64,000 bases of DNA. It comes from Mesostigma viride. Lineage: Eukaryota; Streptophyta; Mesostigmatophyceae; Mesostigmatales; Mesostigmataceae. Both the position numbers and the translations under genes were made by a program. The DNA lies in assembly GCA_009746045.1 (NCBI GenBank), contig RPFO01000891.1, positions 1,014,404 to 1,078,403 of the forward strand. The letters run 5' to 3'. This document shows positions 27,930 to 40,900 of this stretch, piece by piece. How positions within the stretch are numbered: the stretch's first letter is position 1; the number at the start of each line of letters is the position of its first letter. The notes below the pieces were generated by a model. That model saw only the letters and a program-made list of their open reading frames with translations. It ran no database searches and was not told the origin of the DNA.

Positions 27930-29025
27930 TGCAGAGAGTCACTCTCTGCTGAGAAGCCATGCGCAGGCGATGCCGAGGGCGAGGCCGCAGGAGGAGCCGA
28001 GTAGACTGGTCACGAACACTTGGTTAGTGTCACCGCTGCCTTGTAGGCCGGAGGGCGGAACTGCAGCCGGAGCTGCAGGCGCGTGTTTGCATAGCTCATT
28101 GCAGCGCCATCAAACTGGGTTGCGTCGTGGAGCATTTGCTCGCGTCATAATATTACCTAATAGCTTCGGGAAATATATCAGCGTGTGCGTCTTGTAGAAA
28201 GACGAAGCGATTGTGATAGTCGCGGCAAAATTTGGAGCCCAGACGTAAAAGTTATGAGCTCCGCCGTCAGCCATGGCAATAATGTATATGCACTAATTGC
28301 GACGGGCAACTTTCATGCTCCCGGTGTCAACCTATAGAGCTAAAACACGTCGAAGGAACATGGAGTAGAACATGTGTTCAGAAATGCCCGTGCCATTGAC
28401 TGGCCGACAGCCGCATGCAACTCAGACTGATAGGGACATGTTTTCATTCAGGAAATCAAGCAACAAGACGCACCTCGGCCCACCCAATGAGCCAGGCATC
28501 GCCAGAAAAACAGCATGTGCCCCTCACATATGCACACGACATGGGCAACTGAGGGTACAGACCAGCTCGGGAGAATGGCTGGTTCTCTCATTGAGTTCTG
28601 GTAAGTACTGCATTGTCAGCCACAGGACACACAGCCAGGTCCCACCGAGTACAAATCCAGCAGTGTTTCCGACTGCAAGTCCACCATCTTCCCATCACGC
28701 TCCGTGTCTCCACCACAGGGACATGTGTAAAGTCGATTTCCTGGACAGCCCCCCAATAGGTTCCTCACTGGTTTGTCACTGGTTCCCCACTGGGCATTGC
28801 CCCGGTTTGTTGGTTTGTTCCAGTAAGCCCAGGGGCAACCCCAATACATCCTCACTGGTGTATCCCTCGTCGCGAGCTCTACATTAACTCGCACCGAGTC
28901 CCTCACTTCTCCCTCACCAGCTATTCCTCCTTGGTCCATAGCTCCCTAGTTCCTCCCTGGCTCCTAGTCCCTCCCTAGTTGTTCACAGGCTCCTTGGACA
29001 CAGATCCTCCGCAGGTCCAGCCCCC
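27930..29025. other. Spacer and 3' flank of the SAM-repeat gene
   Basis: No gene is supported. From about 28740 to 29000 the sequence has loose repeats such as 'ctccctagttcctccctgg', which probably lie in the 3' untranslated region of the minus-strand gene ending at 29026. Confidence 0.45.
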
Positions 29026-32000
29026 CTAGTTCCGCGTCTCCTCCGCGACGCTCGAGCGGATGCGCCGCTTCCTCAAATCCCCCTCCAGCCGCGCCATGAA
29101 GTCGGCTGTCAGCTCCTTGCTCGCAGCCGACGTGCGCGGCGCGCTGCGCGGCCTCACTCGCACCAACAAATTCGCGGCGATCTCCGCCACCTTGCGCTCC
29201 CTCGCCGCGGCCGCATTCGCCTGCTTGGCCAGGAACTGCTGGTTGCGGATTGCACGGTACACAAACAGCAGCTTGCGGTCACCTTTACGGCGCAGCAGCG
29301 TCTCCAGGTCGCGAGGGAGCACCCTGGAGAGGAGGCCCAGGGTCTCTTCCAGCCCTGGACCGGAGAGGAGCACGTGGCTGCTGTCCGCCCGCTGCTGCTT
29401 CTCGTCCAGCGCGGGCAAGTCCCCGTCCTCCTCCTCGTCCTCCTCGTCATAATCCACGACCTGCCCGGCAGCACCACCGCCACCCCTGGCCCCCTCCGCT
29501 CCTCCCCCTCGGCGCTCCCGCCACTCGCCGACGATGCTGCTCCGTTGGCGTCAGCGCCGCCCCCTCGACCGGTGCTCGCACTCGCGCGCTGTGCCCACTG
29601 CTTTGCCTGCGCGGATATCGACGCGGTGATCGCGTCCGCCTTGGCCTGCTGCGTGGTGCCCCCCCCACCGCTGGTATTTCCCCCCCCGGCGGCAGCCCTT
29701 GCTCGTGCCATGTCGAGTGCCGCGAGCAGCAACGCGTCGAGCCGCTCGTTCTGCAGCCGCACGCGCGCACCCTCGCGGTGGGCCTCCAGTGCGCGCTCGA
29801 TCGCCCGCCGCTCCTCCGCCGCCTCCGACTGCATGCGCGCCACCTCCTGCCGCTGCGCCTCCACCTGCTTCTGCCGACGCAACAACTGGGCACGCTTCGC
29901 GTCCGCGGCCTCCCTCTCCCCCTCCTGGCCCCCTCACCTGTGCCCCCGCCCCCGCCTCCCTCGTCCTCCCCTGCCTCTGCCCTCGCCTGCAGCGCAGCGT
30001 CCTCATCGGCTTGCTCCCGCGCCAACGCCAGAAGCTTGGCGTCGGCGTCGTCCAGCTCTGCCAGCGCCGCCCGCGCCTGTGCCTCTGCCTCCTTGGCCGC
30101 GTGCAGCCGCTCCTGCAGCTCCGGCTCCCCCTTGACAACCGCCGATGTGCGTGCTTTCAACTCCCTGTCCGCCCCTGGCGCAGGCCACCCGAGCTGGGAC
30201 TCAAAATGCCGCAACGCCTCCGCGCGCTCCTCGCGCGCACGCTCCCTGGCCACAGGGACACCCGAGGGGCCCTCCAGGGTACGGGTGAGCGCCTCCTTGC
30301 TGGCCTCTCTCGCGCGCAGGCTCGTCTCAAAGCGGCGCAGGAACTCGTTTGTCTTGAGGCAGAGGATGAGGAACTCCTTGCGCTTGAACTTGAGCAGCGT
30401 CGACCGCTGCTCCGACGCGAGGCCAAAGCTCGCGCGCTGGCTGGCCTCGATCCGGTCCAGCCGCGCGGCCTGCTCGGGCGACAGCTTCAGTGCATCCCTC
30501 TTCCCGACCTCGATTCGCCCCAGCTCCTCTCGCTGCTCCGCCGTGAGCCCCAGCGCCTCCACTTTGTTGATGTCCGCCGCGACCAGCGCCGCCTTCTGCT
30601 TTCCCGACAGCCCCAGCTTGTCCCACTTGGTGCCCTCGGCGCGCAGGAGCGCGTCACGCTGCGACGGGGACAAGTTCAGCTTGTCCCACTTGCCCGCCTC
30701 CGCGCGCGCAAGCCGTTCCCTCTGGTCACTCGTGAGCTTGACCACGTCCCATTTCGTCGCGTCCACGCGGCCCAGCTTCTCCCTCTGCTCCCGCGAGAGT
30801 GCTAGATCGTGCCACTTGGCGGCCTCGAGACCGCCCAGCTTCTCCCGCTGGCCCGGCGTGAGCTCCAGCGCGTCTGCCGCGCCCGCCTCCGCCAGGATTA
30901 ACATCTCCTTGACATCTGGGGCCAGCTCGAGCGCTTTCCACTGCCCCGCCTGGATGCGCTTGAGCTTGTCCTCCTGCTCCATGCTGAGCTCCAGCCCGCC
31001 CCATTTCGTCTCCTCAAAGCGCGCCAGCTTGGCGCGCTGGCCAGGCGTCAAGTCCAGGTGGTCCTGCTTGCTCGCCTGGATCGCGTGGAGCGCATTCCTC
31101 TGTTCTTGCGTCAGCTGCAAGTGCTCACCATGGGCCGCCTCCACCCCCGCCAGCGCATCCACTTGCTCTCTCGTCAGCCCCAGCTTGACCCGCTTGGACC
31201 ACTCAAACTCCACCAGCGCCTCCTGCTGCTCGGGCGTCAGGTTCAGCGCCTCCCATTTCCCAGCGTCGATGCGCCCCAGTCGCTCTTTCTGGTCCGCACT
31301 CAGCCCGAGTTGGCCCCACTTCTTGGCTTCGAACGCCGCAAACTTGGCCTTTTGGTCGGCGTTCAGCCCCAGGTCGTCCCACTTGCCCGCCTCGAATCGC
31401 TCGATCTTGGCTTTTTGGAGCAGGCTCAGGTCGGGGATCTTGTCCAGCTTTGTCCCCCCCAGCTTGCGCTGCTTCTCCTTCTGCTCCCCGCTCAGCTTCA
31501 ACTCCTCGAGCAAGCTGGCCTCGGCTCTGGCCAGCTTGGCCTTCTGGTCGCCGCTCAACCCGAGCGCGTCCGCCTTGCCGGCTTCCATCGTGGCGAGTTT
31601 CTGCTTTTGCTCCGGGGTCAAGTTGAGCGACGTCGCCTTGCTGGAGTCCACCCGAGCCAGCGTGTCGCGCTGCTGCGCCGAGAGGCCCAATGCATCCGCC
31701 TTCCCGGCCTCGATTGCCACCAGCTTGTCCCGCTGGCTCTGTGACAAGTCACAGGCGTCCCATTTAGCTGCCTCGAGCCACGCCAGCTGCTGCTGCTGCT
31801 CCTGCGATAACCCGAGTCGCTTCCACTTGCCGGCCTCCAGGTCCTCCAACGCCTCCAACTGCTCGGGCATCAAGTCCAGGGTGTCCCATTTCCCGGCCTC
31901 CAGTCGAGCCAGCGCCCCTTTCTGATCCTCCGACAACTCCAGGCAAGCGTACAGGCTCTGCCGCATGCCGGCCTCAAGCGCGGCCCTCTTGTCCCGCTGC

Positions 32001-35000
32001 GCGTGCGTCAGGTTCAAAGCCACCCAGTGGCCCGCCTCTGCGTCGCACAGCTGCTCCCGCTGCGCCACCGTCAGGCCCAGCTTGTCCCACTTCCCGGCCT
32101 CAAACTTGGCCAGCCGCTCCTTCTGCTCCGGCTTGAGCGCCAGGGCATCCCGTTTACCGCCCTCGATCTCCGCCAACGTCTCCCGCTGCTCCGGACCCAG
32201 ATCCAGCGCCCACCACTTCCCCAACTCGACCGCCCCAAGCTTCTCCTTCTGCTCTGCTGTCAAGCCCAGCCCGGCCGCTGTGCCCGCTTCCATCCCCCGC
32301 AACGTCTCCTGCTGCTCGGGAGTCAGCCCGAGTCGGCCCCACTTGCTCGCGTCCACCCAGCCCAGCTCCTCCCTCTGCGGGCCAGTCAGCCCGACCCCCG
32401 ACCACTTGGCCGCCTCGAGCCGGCCCAGAATCTCTCGCTGCTCCCGCGAGAGCTCCACCTTTTCCCATTTCGTCGCCTCCACCCGCCGCTGCACGTCCAC
32501 CTGCTCCCGCGTGAGCGTCAGCGACTCCCAGCGGGCCGACTCGACCCGCCGCAGCTTCCGCTTCTGTTCCGGCGTCAGGTTCAGCGCGTCCGCGCGCCCA
32601 GCATCAATCGCGTCCAGCTTTGCCTTCTGCTCCGGCAACAGGCCCAGCTGGCGCCACTTGGTGGCCTCAAACCACGCCAGCGCGTCGCGCTGCTCCTGGC
32701 TCAGCTGCAGCGTGTCGACCATCGACGACTCCATGCGCGCCCACGTGTCGGTCTGTGCGGGCGTCAACTTGACCTGCTCCCACACCTCTGCGTCCGCCCG
32801 CGCCAGCGCATCTCGCTGCTCCGGGGTCAACCCAACCTCATCCCATTTGGACACCTCGAGCCAGGCCAGCCTCTCCCTCTGTGCCGCGTTCAGGCCCAAT
32901 GCCTTGCGCTTGCCGACCTCCATCCTCGCGAGCCTCTCCTTCTGCTGGCTGCTCAGCTTGACCGCGTCAACCACGCCCACCTCCAGCATGGCCAGCTGTC
33001 GCCGCTGCTCCAGGGATAGACCCAGGGTCTCCACCACCGCTGCAGGAACCACCCCCACGATACCCTCCGATGCCCCCACCTCCTGCCCCCCTGGCTCCCC
33101 CCCCCCAGCCCCAAGCTTCTCCCTCTGCTCGGGCGATAGCTCCAACTGCTGCCACTTGGCGGCCTCTGCACGCGCCAGCCGTTCCTGCTGCCGCGGCGTC
33201 AGCCCCACCGCCTTCCACCGGCCCGCGTCCACTTTCCCCAGCCTCTCCCGCTGCTTAACCGTGAGCCCCAGCTCATCCCACTTGACCACCTCCTGCCACG
33301 CCAACACCTCCCTCTGCTCCTGTGTTAATGCCAACGCCGCCACCTTTCCGGCCTCCGCCCCCTCGTATGCCTCCTCCTGCGTCGTGCTTAGGCCCAGCAC
33401 GTAGCGGCGGCCGCCCTGGGACCCTGCCAGACGCTCCCGCTGCTCCCTCGTCAGGTCAAGCGCGGCCGCCCACTTGGTCGCCTCCAGCACCACGAGCCGC
33501 GACCGCTGCTCGTGCGAGAGGCCCAGCGCCTCCCTCTTGCCCCCCTCAATCTTGGCCAGCTTCTCCTTCTGATCGGGGGACAGGTTCAGCGCCGCCCACT
33601 TGACCGCCTCCGCCGTGTCTAGCGCCCGCCGCTGCTCTGGGGACAGCGTCAGCCGGCTCCACTTCTTGGCCTCGGCACGCCGGAGGGCTGACTGCTGCTC
33701 GCCGCTCAGCTCCAGCGGCTCCCACCGCGCTGCCTCCACGCGCGCTAGCTTGTCTTTCTGCTCCGCGTTCAAGCCCAGCCGCTCCCGCAGGTCGTTGCAG
33801 AGGAACTCAACCAGCTGCTCAACGGACATGGCCTTGAGGTTGGGTTGGTGAATGGGACCACCAGGAACGCCACCAGCAGCGTTGTTGTTGTTGCTGTCGG
33901 ACGACACGGCACGGCTGGCGACGTCGCGCAGGAACCGCTCGTCCTTGGCACGCGTCGCGATCTCGTTCTCGACCCCCCCCATCTCGACGCGCGCGTAGTG
34001 CCGGCTCTTCTCCTTGGCGTTGGCCTGGCGCATCTTGAGGTCGTTGTGCACGCGCTCGGTGAACGTCATCGCCTCGCCCGCGCTCTGGGCCATGCGCAGC
34101 GACGCGCGGTTGAGCCGCGGCTTGAAAGTGAGCTGGCTCAGCTCCGCCTGCGCCAGCGAGGGCACCTTCTCGTGCATAGCCATCGTGCTCGGTGGGCGCC
34201 AGTGCGGGCGCTGATCCAACGGCTCGGGGGGGGCCCCCGGCACCGCCCCCGACTGCCCCTGCTCCTCCTTCAACAAAGCCGTGAGCTCCCGCTGGACACG
34301 GGCCACGAGGGCCACCGCAAACTTGTGGTTGTCCTGCGCTTTCTCCAGCTCAGCACGCGCGGTGCCCTCCCGCTTCGTGGCACGGATCAGCTCCTTCTCG
34401 AGCCGGGCTTTGCGGGCAGCGAGAACCGCCTCCCGGTTGGCCGAGATGATCTCTTCTGCGGAACGTTTCTGCTGGTCACCGGCGCCATCGCCGCCGCCGC
34501 TCGTCTGGTGCTCCTGGACTTTGCTCACAATGTCCTGGCGGTGGCCCAGCGAGCTGATGCCCAGTTCCGACTTGAGCGTGGCCAGGGTGAGCCGCTGGAG
34601 AAGCTTGCCGTCCACGCGGTGGTGGATGAACGCCTGGCGGTACTGGGGGAAGTCGATGAGGACCATCCACGTGGCGACCTCGCGCGAGCTCCACGCGTCC
34701 ATTGGCAGCTCTTGAACTTTGCGCAGGGATTGGTCGTGGATGGAGACGCTGAAGGGGCGGGGCTGCTTGCCTTGCTTCTTCCTCGAGGGCGTCTCGTTAG
34801 GCCCGGGCGTGCGCACGTTCTCTCCGGAGCCGTCCGAGCGCTCGGCCTCCCACTCGCGCTGCGACTGTTTTGCCGCCCGCAGCGTGGCTTCGAGGGCCGC
34901 CTTGCTCCCGCGTGCAGGGCCGCTGTCGTCGTAATCATCGTCGACATCCTCGTCTGACTCTTCCACTGCCCGCGCGGGGGCTGGCTTAGATGCCGCACCG

Positions 35001-35368
35001 CCGCCCTTGCTCCCACGGGCTGGCGGGGCGGGCTGCGACCGTTGTGTCCTGCCAACGCTGGGTTCGTCGGGCTCCGAGTCATCCTCGATATCCTCGTCTA
35101 AAAATTCCTCCGCCCCGTCCTCCGAGCCCTGATCTGATACCGCCGCTGCACCCTTGTTCCCACCAGCTGATGATGCAAACCGCGATCGACCCGTCCTTCC
35201 ACCATTTTGCTCGGCAACCCCGGAACCGTTTTTCCTCTCACTTCTCTCCTTGGCTGCCTGAAGGGCGGCCTGCACTGCCGCAGAGCGCTCAAACGACTGC
35301 TCAAAACTGTCGTCCGCTAGGTCTTCATCTATGCCATCGTCTGATATGGACTCGCCATCGGTACTCAT
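29026..35368 (-). CDS. Giant SAM-domain protein with about 53 copies of a 21-residue helical repeat
   Basis: The start is the first ATG (35368) in the long frame, giving MSTDGESISDDG. Order of regions: acidic low-complexity N-terminus; SAM domain at residues about 222-285 (MDAWSSREVATW to DIVSKVQEHQ); coiled coil about 295-375; a 'LTFKPRLNRASLRMA' stretch about 400-450, a type of sequence common in flagellar and cytoskeletal proteins; a repeat region at about 533-1670; then Ala/Glu-rich coiled coil and an acidic tail ending VAEETRN. The repeat consensus is L[ST]xEQxxxLA followed by xxEAxKWxxLG, mostly exactly 21 residues. Two single-base frame breaks occur at 5-G runs (29918-29922 and 29490-29494). 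One extra G at each makes the length 6,345 nt (2,114 aa). I do not recognise the family. A structural or scaffold role is inferred from SAM plus helical repeats. It appears intronless, unlike its neighbours. Confidence 0.8.
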
Positions 35369-37929
35369 TCTTCTCGATTTGTAGTCTGTCGGAAATACGA
35401 ATCGCTGGTTACCCCCCCGATTGGACGAATCCACCCATACTACCAAACAAACCGCGTCATGGGAATGCGATCAGAATATCGGTAAGTGCCTGTTGATGCC
35501 GAAGCAACATTAATTACAGCTTTCTTTCCATGACAGCAATGAATTACGTCTTCAGTGCTCGGGCAGTGCACATTATTTTGCCAAATTTATCTGCACGCAG
35601 GCATTTTAACTCGGTAATCCTGACGTTCACGCTGCAGCTCAACGATCTGATGCTCAACGAATAAACATGATGTTCAGGATGTCTACTATAAGGCGCAGTG
35701 CGGACCCCTATTTGCCGCTTACAGAATCGGACGTACTTGATTTAATACATCGATTACATTTTATGAACCTCAAGTTGACAGGATGTGATGAAGACCCTCT
35801 TCTTATTGACAGATACTTATTATAGTTGAACTCTAGACCTTTTTCTGGGTCAGACTTCAGACTTGTCTGCGCGCGCTGCATTTTATGTTTTTTGAATCAT
35901 GCTGAGGATCATTTGGGGAGGAATTTGCGATGTGCCCGATAGAGATGCCCGCGCGCTACACCTATACCTCCCGTGCCTAGTACTCTAGGCAGTGAATTTA
36001 GCAGTCACGAGACCCTAACGGTACAATATGGTATCTTCCCTCTTTCGCCGATGACGCCTTGTAAATCAGGCGCCGTTATCGTGAAGCTACTGTAGGCATC
36101 TTATTTTGAACATGGAAGCTAGGCCTTCTATCAAGTACCTACCTCAACAAAACCTAACTTGTAAGGTAAGGTTTTGTTATACGCGGATCGCGCGGGACCT
36201 CGGTACTTGCTGGAAGGGCGTATGATGATATCTACTCTGGTAGATATATGCGCTATTTTCGTTTTTCAGACGGTACGCTTACCAAGCCGGCAATCCTCAT
36301 ATAGGATTCGACCATCCTGGTGCGTTGCAGGCATGCACGCAAGACACGCGTTGACATTCGATGTTGACTTGGGAAATGATTGTGACGCAATAGGTGATTC
36401 AGCTTCTTGCTACCAGTGTCGCAAGTTGCCGAAGGCTGCAGCTACGCGTGTCACGACTGCTTTGGCCGCGACCATATTGCATGCGAGGGCATGCAACACG
36501 AATATTGACGCTTGGGCGGGGCCGAGGGCTTGAAGGGGCTGTAATCCTCAATCGTGGGACCGTGATTAGTTAGAAACACTAGCTAGCCGGCCTAGCTATG
36601 GTAAGATTCATTACCTGCGAACCCAGCTTGTGCAAGGGTGCCTCTTGAGTATATAGGTTACTGTGGCCTTCCCTTGGCGACTAGCGCTTCAAACTTTTTG
36701 GCAGTGGCGCGCGGTCCCCCCTCCACGGCCGGCGGACGGCATCAACTGACCTGCATCCGCCAGGCGTGGGCACGGCACTCCACTGCCTGGAGAGATTCTG
36801 GACATGCCACCGCCGTACCTGAGTGAGCGACGCAAATTAACGGCACATGTTGTGCAAGGCCCTAGTGTCCAATCATGCGCATCCGCTACAAAAGGAGGAA
36901 TGCTTAGCTAACAAAAGGAGGCTTAACAAGGGCCATTGCGTGGGCCGCCATGCCCGGGCGCTGACTAACTTGCTCGCCACGCAGTTCCTAGGCTCAAGTG
37001 GACCATGAACAGGTGCTGAACGCGCAGCTTGTTGTCCAGCGATCACGACATGTGGGCATCTCCCACAAGAGTCCTCTGTGGCCTGCCCTCTTGAGGCAGT
37101 GAGACAAGCTACGGCACCCTGAGCCCTCCTTGTTGTGTATAGGGGTTGAAGGCTCATCTAGCTGTCGGTGCCCATTTGGTGCATGCACCACTTCATTTAA
37201 CTACAGCAAAAATGATATGTCACAAGAAGACAGGCTGTCTAGGTGCACATGCGAACCGATGTATATACTAAATTCAATCACGGACGATTGTTTTTCTAAT
37301 GAGATTAGCATAGTACTCCGTGGCATGCCTTTGCGCATGACACGCAAGTACTTACTTACTTATCACGAACGTTAAAGCCAGCCATGCATGATTTTTGAAG
37401 TGCGTATACCACGGCCGCACCACACATTGATTTAAACCTCCATTTAATTCCTGATATAATCCTGAACGGTTGGACAAACAACGATAAGATACCATGGCAT
37501 GGGCTTGAGCTATATGTACCATGGTCCGGATTCTCCTGCAGATTTCTGGCCGCCCTGCACTAGCTTGTTGTCTCATTGATATTGATCAGCAGGACTGCCA
37601 TGCTCATGAACCTTTATTCTTATTAGAAAAAGCAATGGAGAACTAAAAGGCGATAGCCTGCTGCTTAAGATCAGCACACGCAATGCAGCGTCTCATGCTA
37701 GTCCGGCTGTGCCGGACACTTCCCACAAGTGTGTCATGATGTTCAGAGTTCATCGTGGGTTTGTTGCTAAACGACTGCGTGCGCAACATTGCCTGCATCG
37801 CTCATAGGGCGACCAGCGAGCACATGTAATGCACAGCGCAGCTGCCTACAGGCTCACATTCTCCAAACTCATTACCAAACTTAACAGTGCCTAAATAAAA
37901 AAATCGTCCCAGAATCAGCCCAGGGGGGA
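35369..37929. other. Intergenic region between the SAM-repeat gene and the PDIL gene
   Basis: It contains the upstream region of the minus-strand SAM-repeat gene and the downstream flank of the PDIL gene. Much of it is AT-rich. A 119-codon open frame at 36174-36533 has no recognisable motif. Interspersed repeat copy B lies at 37078-37175. Confidence 0.45.
37078..37175. repeat. Interspersed repeat, copy B
   Basis: It matches 20150-20345 over 'gtggcctgccctcttgaggc', 'agtgagacaagctacgg' and 'gtataggggttgaaggctc'. Confidence 0.65.
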
Positions 37930-40900
37930 TCAAACGAGCTTGCCCAGCTCCGACTTCTTGTACAACTTGTAGCCAGCATACAGCATCGAGTCCAAAATTC
38001 CAGCCACCTGCAATAATCCAGAAGCATGGACAGTAAGAACAACAATGCAGGCATGAGTGAGACATGACATTGCAATTGCGCCTGTAGTCTGGGTGTCTGC
38101 CACAAGGATGCCTGCCAACAAAACACAGTTACTTGATCATCCATTGCCATAAATGAATTGTGTCCAAGGGAGTACACATTCCTTATCCTGTCAACCTCAC
38201 TGTCATTCATATAGCATGCACCCACCAAGTCAGACAGACATCTACCACCCCTCATGGCTTATACCAGCCTCGTCAAGGAAGAACCAGAAACCTAGATGTC
38301 ACGCAGCCATGTGCTTGAAACTGGCCAAGCCCTAGGGTCAGAATCTGCCTGATGGGCCATCAACGATTGTAACTACTGATGTAGTCAGATCGTTTCCGGC
38401 TGCCCGTGGAGAAATCCTCTCGTTTGGGGAATGCCATGCCTCCATGGGGTGAAAGCATCCATTAGCACTCTCCCAACTCAAATCAATCGCTCACGCTAGT
38501 AGAAACCAAGTGTAGGAGGGGACTAACGGAGCAGGCAAGCCAGCAGGCACAGAGCACGCACAGCAAGCAAGCACAGGCGGCCAAGTGGCGGTCGGCGGCA
38601 CCCACCGTGAACACTCCCCCGATGATTGCACACAGTTGCGTGAGGAAGTGTGACAGTGAGCGGTGATCTTCAGCGATGACGATCTGCAAAACGTGGCGGA
38701 TGCAAGGCGGGGAACCAGACGGTACATGTCAGCAAGAGATCTGCGAACCAGAGGCACGGCCAGAAAATGTGGTGGGGGGCTGTGGCGGATGCAAGCACCG
38801 TGGCTGATGCTGGGACAATGGCGCTTGCCAGGGGGGGGCAACCCGGGATTAGACCTTAACAACAGCACTTGCCCGTACCCCAAAATTACAGTGCGCTCAT
38901 AGCAGCGGCACAACAGGCTGGTTGCAGATGTGGTGGGAATTCAGGCAACATTTGATGGGCATATTGGCATATCACTTGAAAAAATACTTGCAATTTTTAG
39001 AAATATCATCAATGAGACAACCAGCACTAAATGTGTGAGGATGGCTGGCTCTTGAAAGATATATTCCAAAGCAAACCGAGCCAACAGCATCCTGAAGGTG
39101 CAAGTAGAGAAGATCGTGTCCACTCCAGAGGGGGGGGGGGGAACGGGGAGGGGGGGGGGGGGGAAGAGCTGGAGATGTGGGCGGAGTTGGAAATACAGAG
39201 CAGCATTGTAACCCGCCACATACCACCGTGCACAGATCAAGCGATTATACCGTAACATTTACGTCCGCATCAGCTCCTTCCACCCCATCACTGTTATGCC
39301 ATTATGGCAGCCTGTTGCGCTGGCAGGGTTAAGGATTCCCCTTATTACTGATACTCTGAGAGAAGTCGCAACGCCAAGGCCAATTGTAGGGAAGACGCGC
39401 GGCCACCCCCATGGCCACCCACCTGCATCAGTGACAGGTTCAAAATCCACCTGCGCCGGTGATGGGTTCTGGCGTCCTAACCCACCTGCATATGTGACGG
39501 GGTCTGATGTCCTAACACACCTGCATACGGTGACACCATACGGTGACACCACTAAACTGCATGGGTGGCGGTCGCAAAATGTGAACCCACCTGCATCGGT
39601 GACGGGTCATAGCTGAACTTGGCCATGGGCATCAGCGACGTCTTGAACGCGTGGCTGTGGTGCGTGTACTCGTACATGTTGATGCGGCGGCCGTCACGGG
39701 GCTCCACTGTGGTGAGCACCACTTGCAAGTAGTGCTCGTGCTGAGGGCCGGCACGCCCGGCGGAAGGTGGGATGGAGGGGTCATGAGGGTGGGACCAAAA
39801 AGGGTAGGGTGGGATCAAGGGGGTTGACGGGTGAGATGGACATGGGCGGGGCGGATACGGAATAAGGTAATATTGATAGGGGTTGAGATCGGAGAGAAGG
39901 TGTGGTGTGGGTGGTGGTGTGGGTGGTGGTGTGGTGGGTGGTGGGTGGTGGGTGGTGTGGGGGTGGGTGGGTGGGTGGGGGTGTGGTGGGTGGTGGGGTG
40001 GTGGGTGGTGGGTGGTGGGTGGTGTGGGGTGGGTGGGTGGGTGGGGTGTGGTGGGTGGTGGGGTGGTGGGTGGTGGGTGGTGGGTGGTGTGGTGGGTGGG
40101 TGGGTGGGGGTGTGGTGGGTGGTGGGGTGGTGGGTGGGTGGGTGGGTGGGTGGGTGGGTGGGTGGGTGGGTGGGTGGGTGGGTGGAGGTGTTGGGGGGGG
40201 GGGGGGGGGGGGCGGGAAGCGGCGAAGGCACACCACGGTCAGCATGGCCACATGCGGAGAAAGTAATCCGCACAAAGGTATTGACGTCCTTGGCCCTCCA
40301 CGGCAAATGTGTGTACTTGTTTGTGCAAGGAAGCGGCGGGGTGAAGCACAGGCACAGGGTGAGAAGGGGAAGGGGGGGGGGGGGGGGAGCAAGCAGGACA
40401 CACTAGGGGACCAGCATACGTTAAGTTTATATTGACGAGGCGAATCGCCTACTGGCCCAGCACGGATCAGGCACAATGGGCATGTTGACTCACCGTAATG
40501 TTGACTCACCGTGGGCCTTACTCACCATGATGATGGGGTCACCCTGAGGATCTATCAAGGAGAGAACCGATGGATTCATCACCGCAATGCTCAACTCGCC
40601 AAACAGATTGGCTCGCCATCATGTTGGCCTCAGATTGACTCGCCGTCCTGTTGGCCTCACACCCACATTCGCCTCGCCGTGATGTCCTACTAGCATCTGC
40701 ACCAGAGTAGTATTCTCTCGGGGATGTTGGGCTCACCCTACGGAAATAAAGGAGGAAACCAGCGCAGGCCAGAAATCTGGAGAATATGTCCATCATGGCG
40801 CAGAACTCACCACGATGTTGGACTCACCCAAATAATACGGATACGTACATCATTATGCAGAACTCTGGTGAAGTTGGACTCGCCCAAATAGCATCCTCAA

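Noticed and set aside
28372-28887. 171-codon plus-strand open frame
   Set aside because: It has no recognisable domain, a biased Ser/Pro/His composition and repeat-like ends. It probably arises by chance next to the 3' region of the SAM-repeat gene.
29886-29937. 52-base GT-AG intron to explain the first frame change in the SAM-repeat gene
   Set aside because: The flanking exon phases do not match (1 leftover base against phase 0). One extra G in the 5-G run fits better and keeps a natural coiled-coil sequence.
29250-31925. 891-codon plus-strand open frame
   Set aside because: It is the antisense shadow of the GC-rich SAM-repeat gene. Its regularity mirrors the 63-bp repeat units, and the minus-strand frame has the SAM domain and conserved repeats.
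36174-36533. 119-codon plus-strand open frame
   Set aside because: It has no motif, no splice partners and no conserved features. Kept as spacer.
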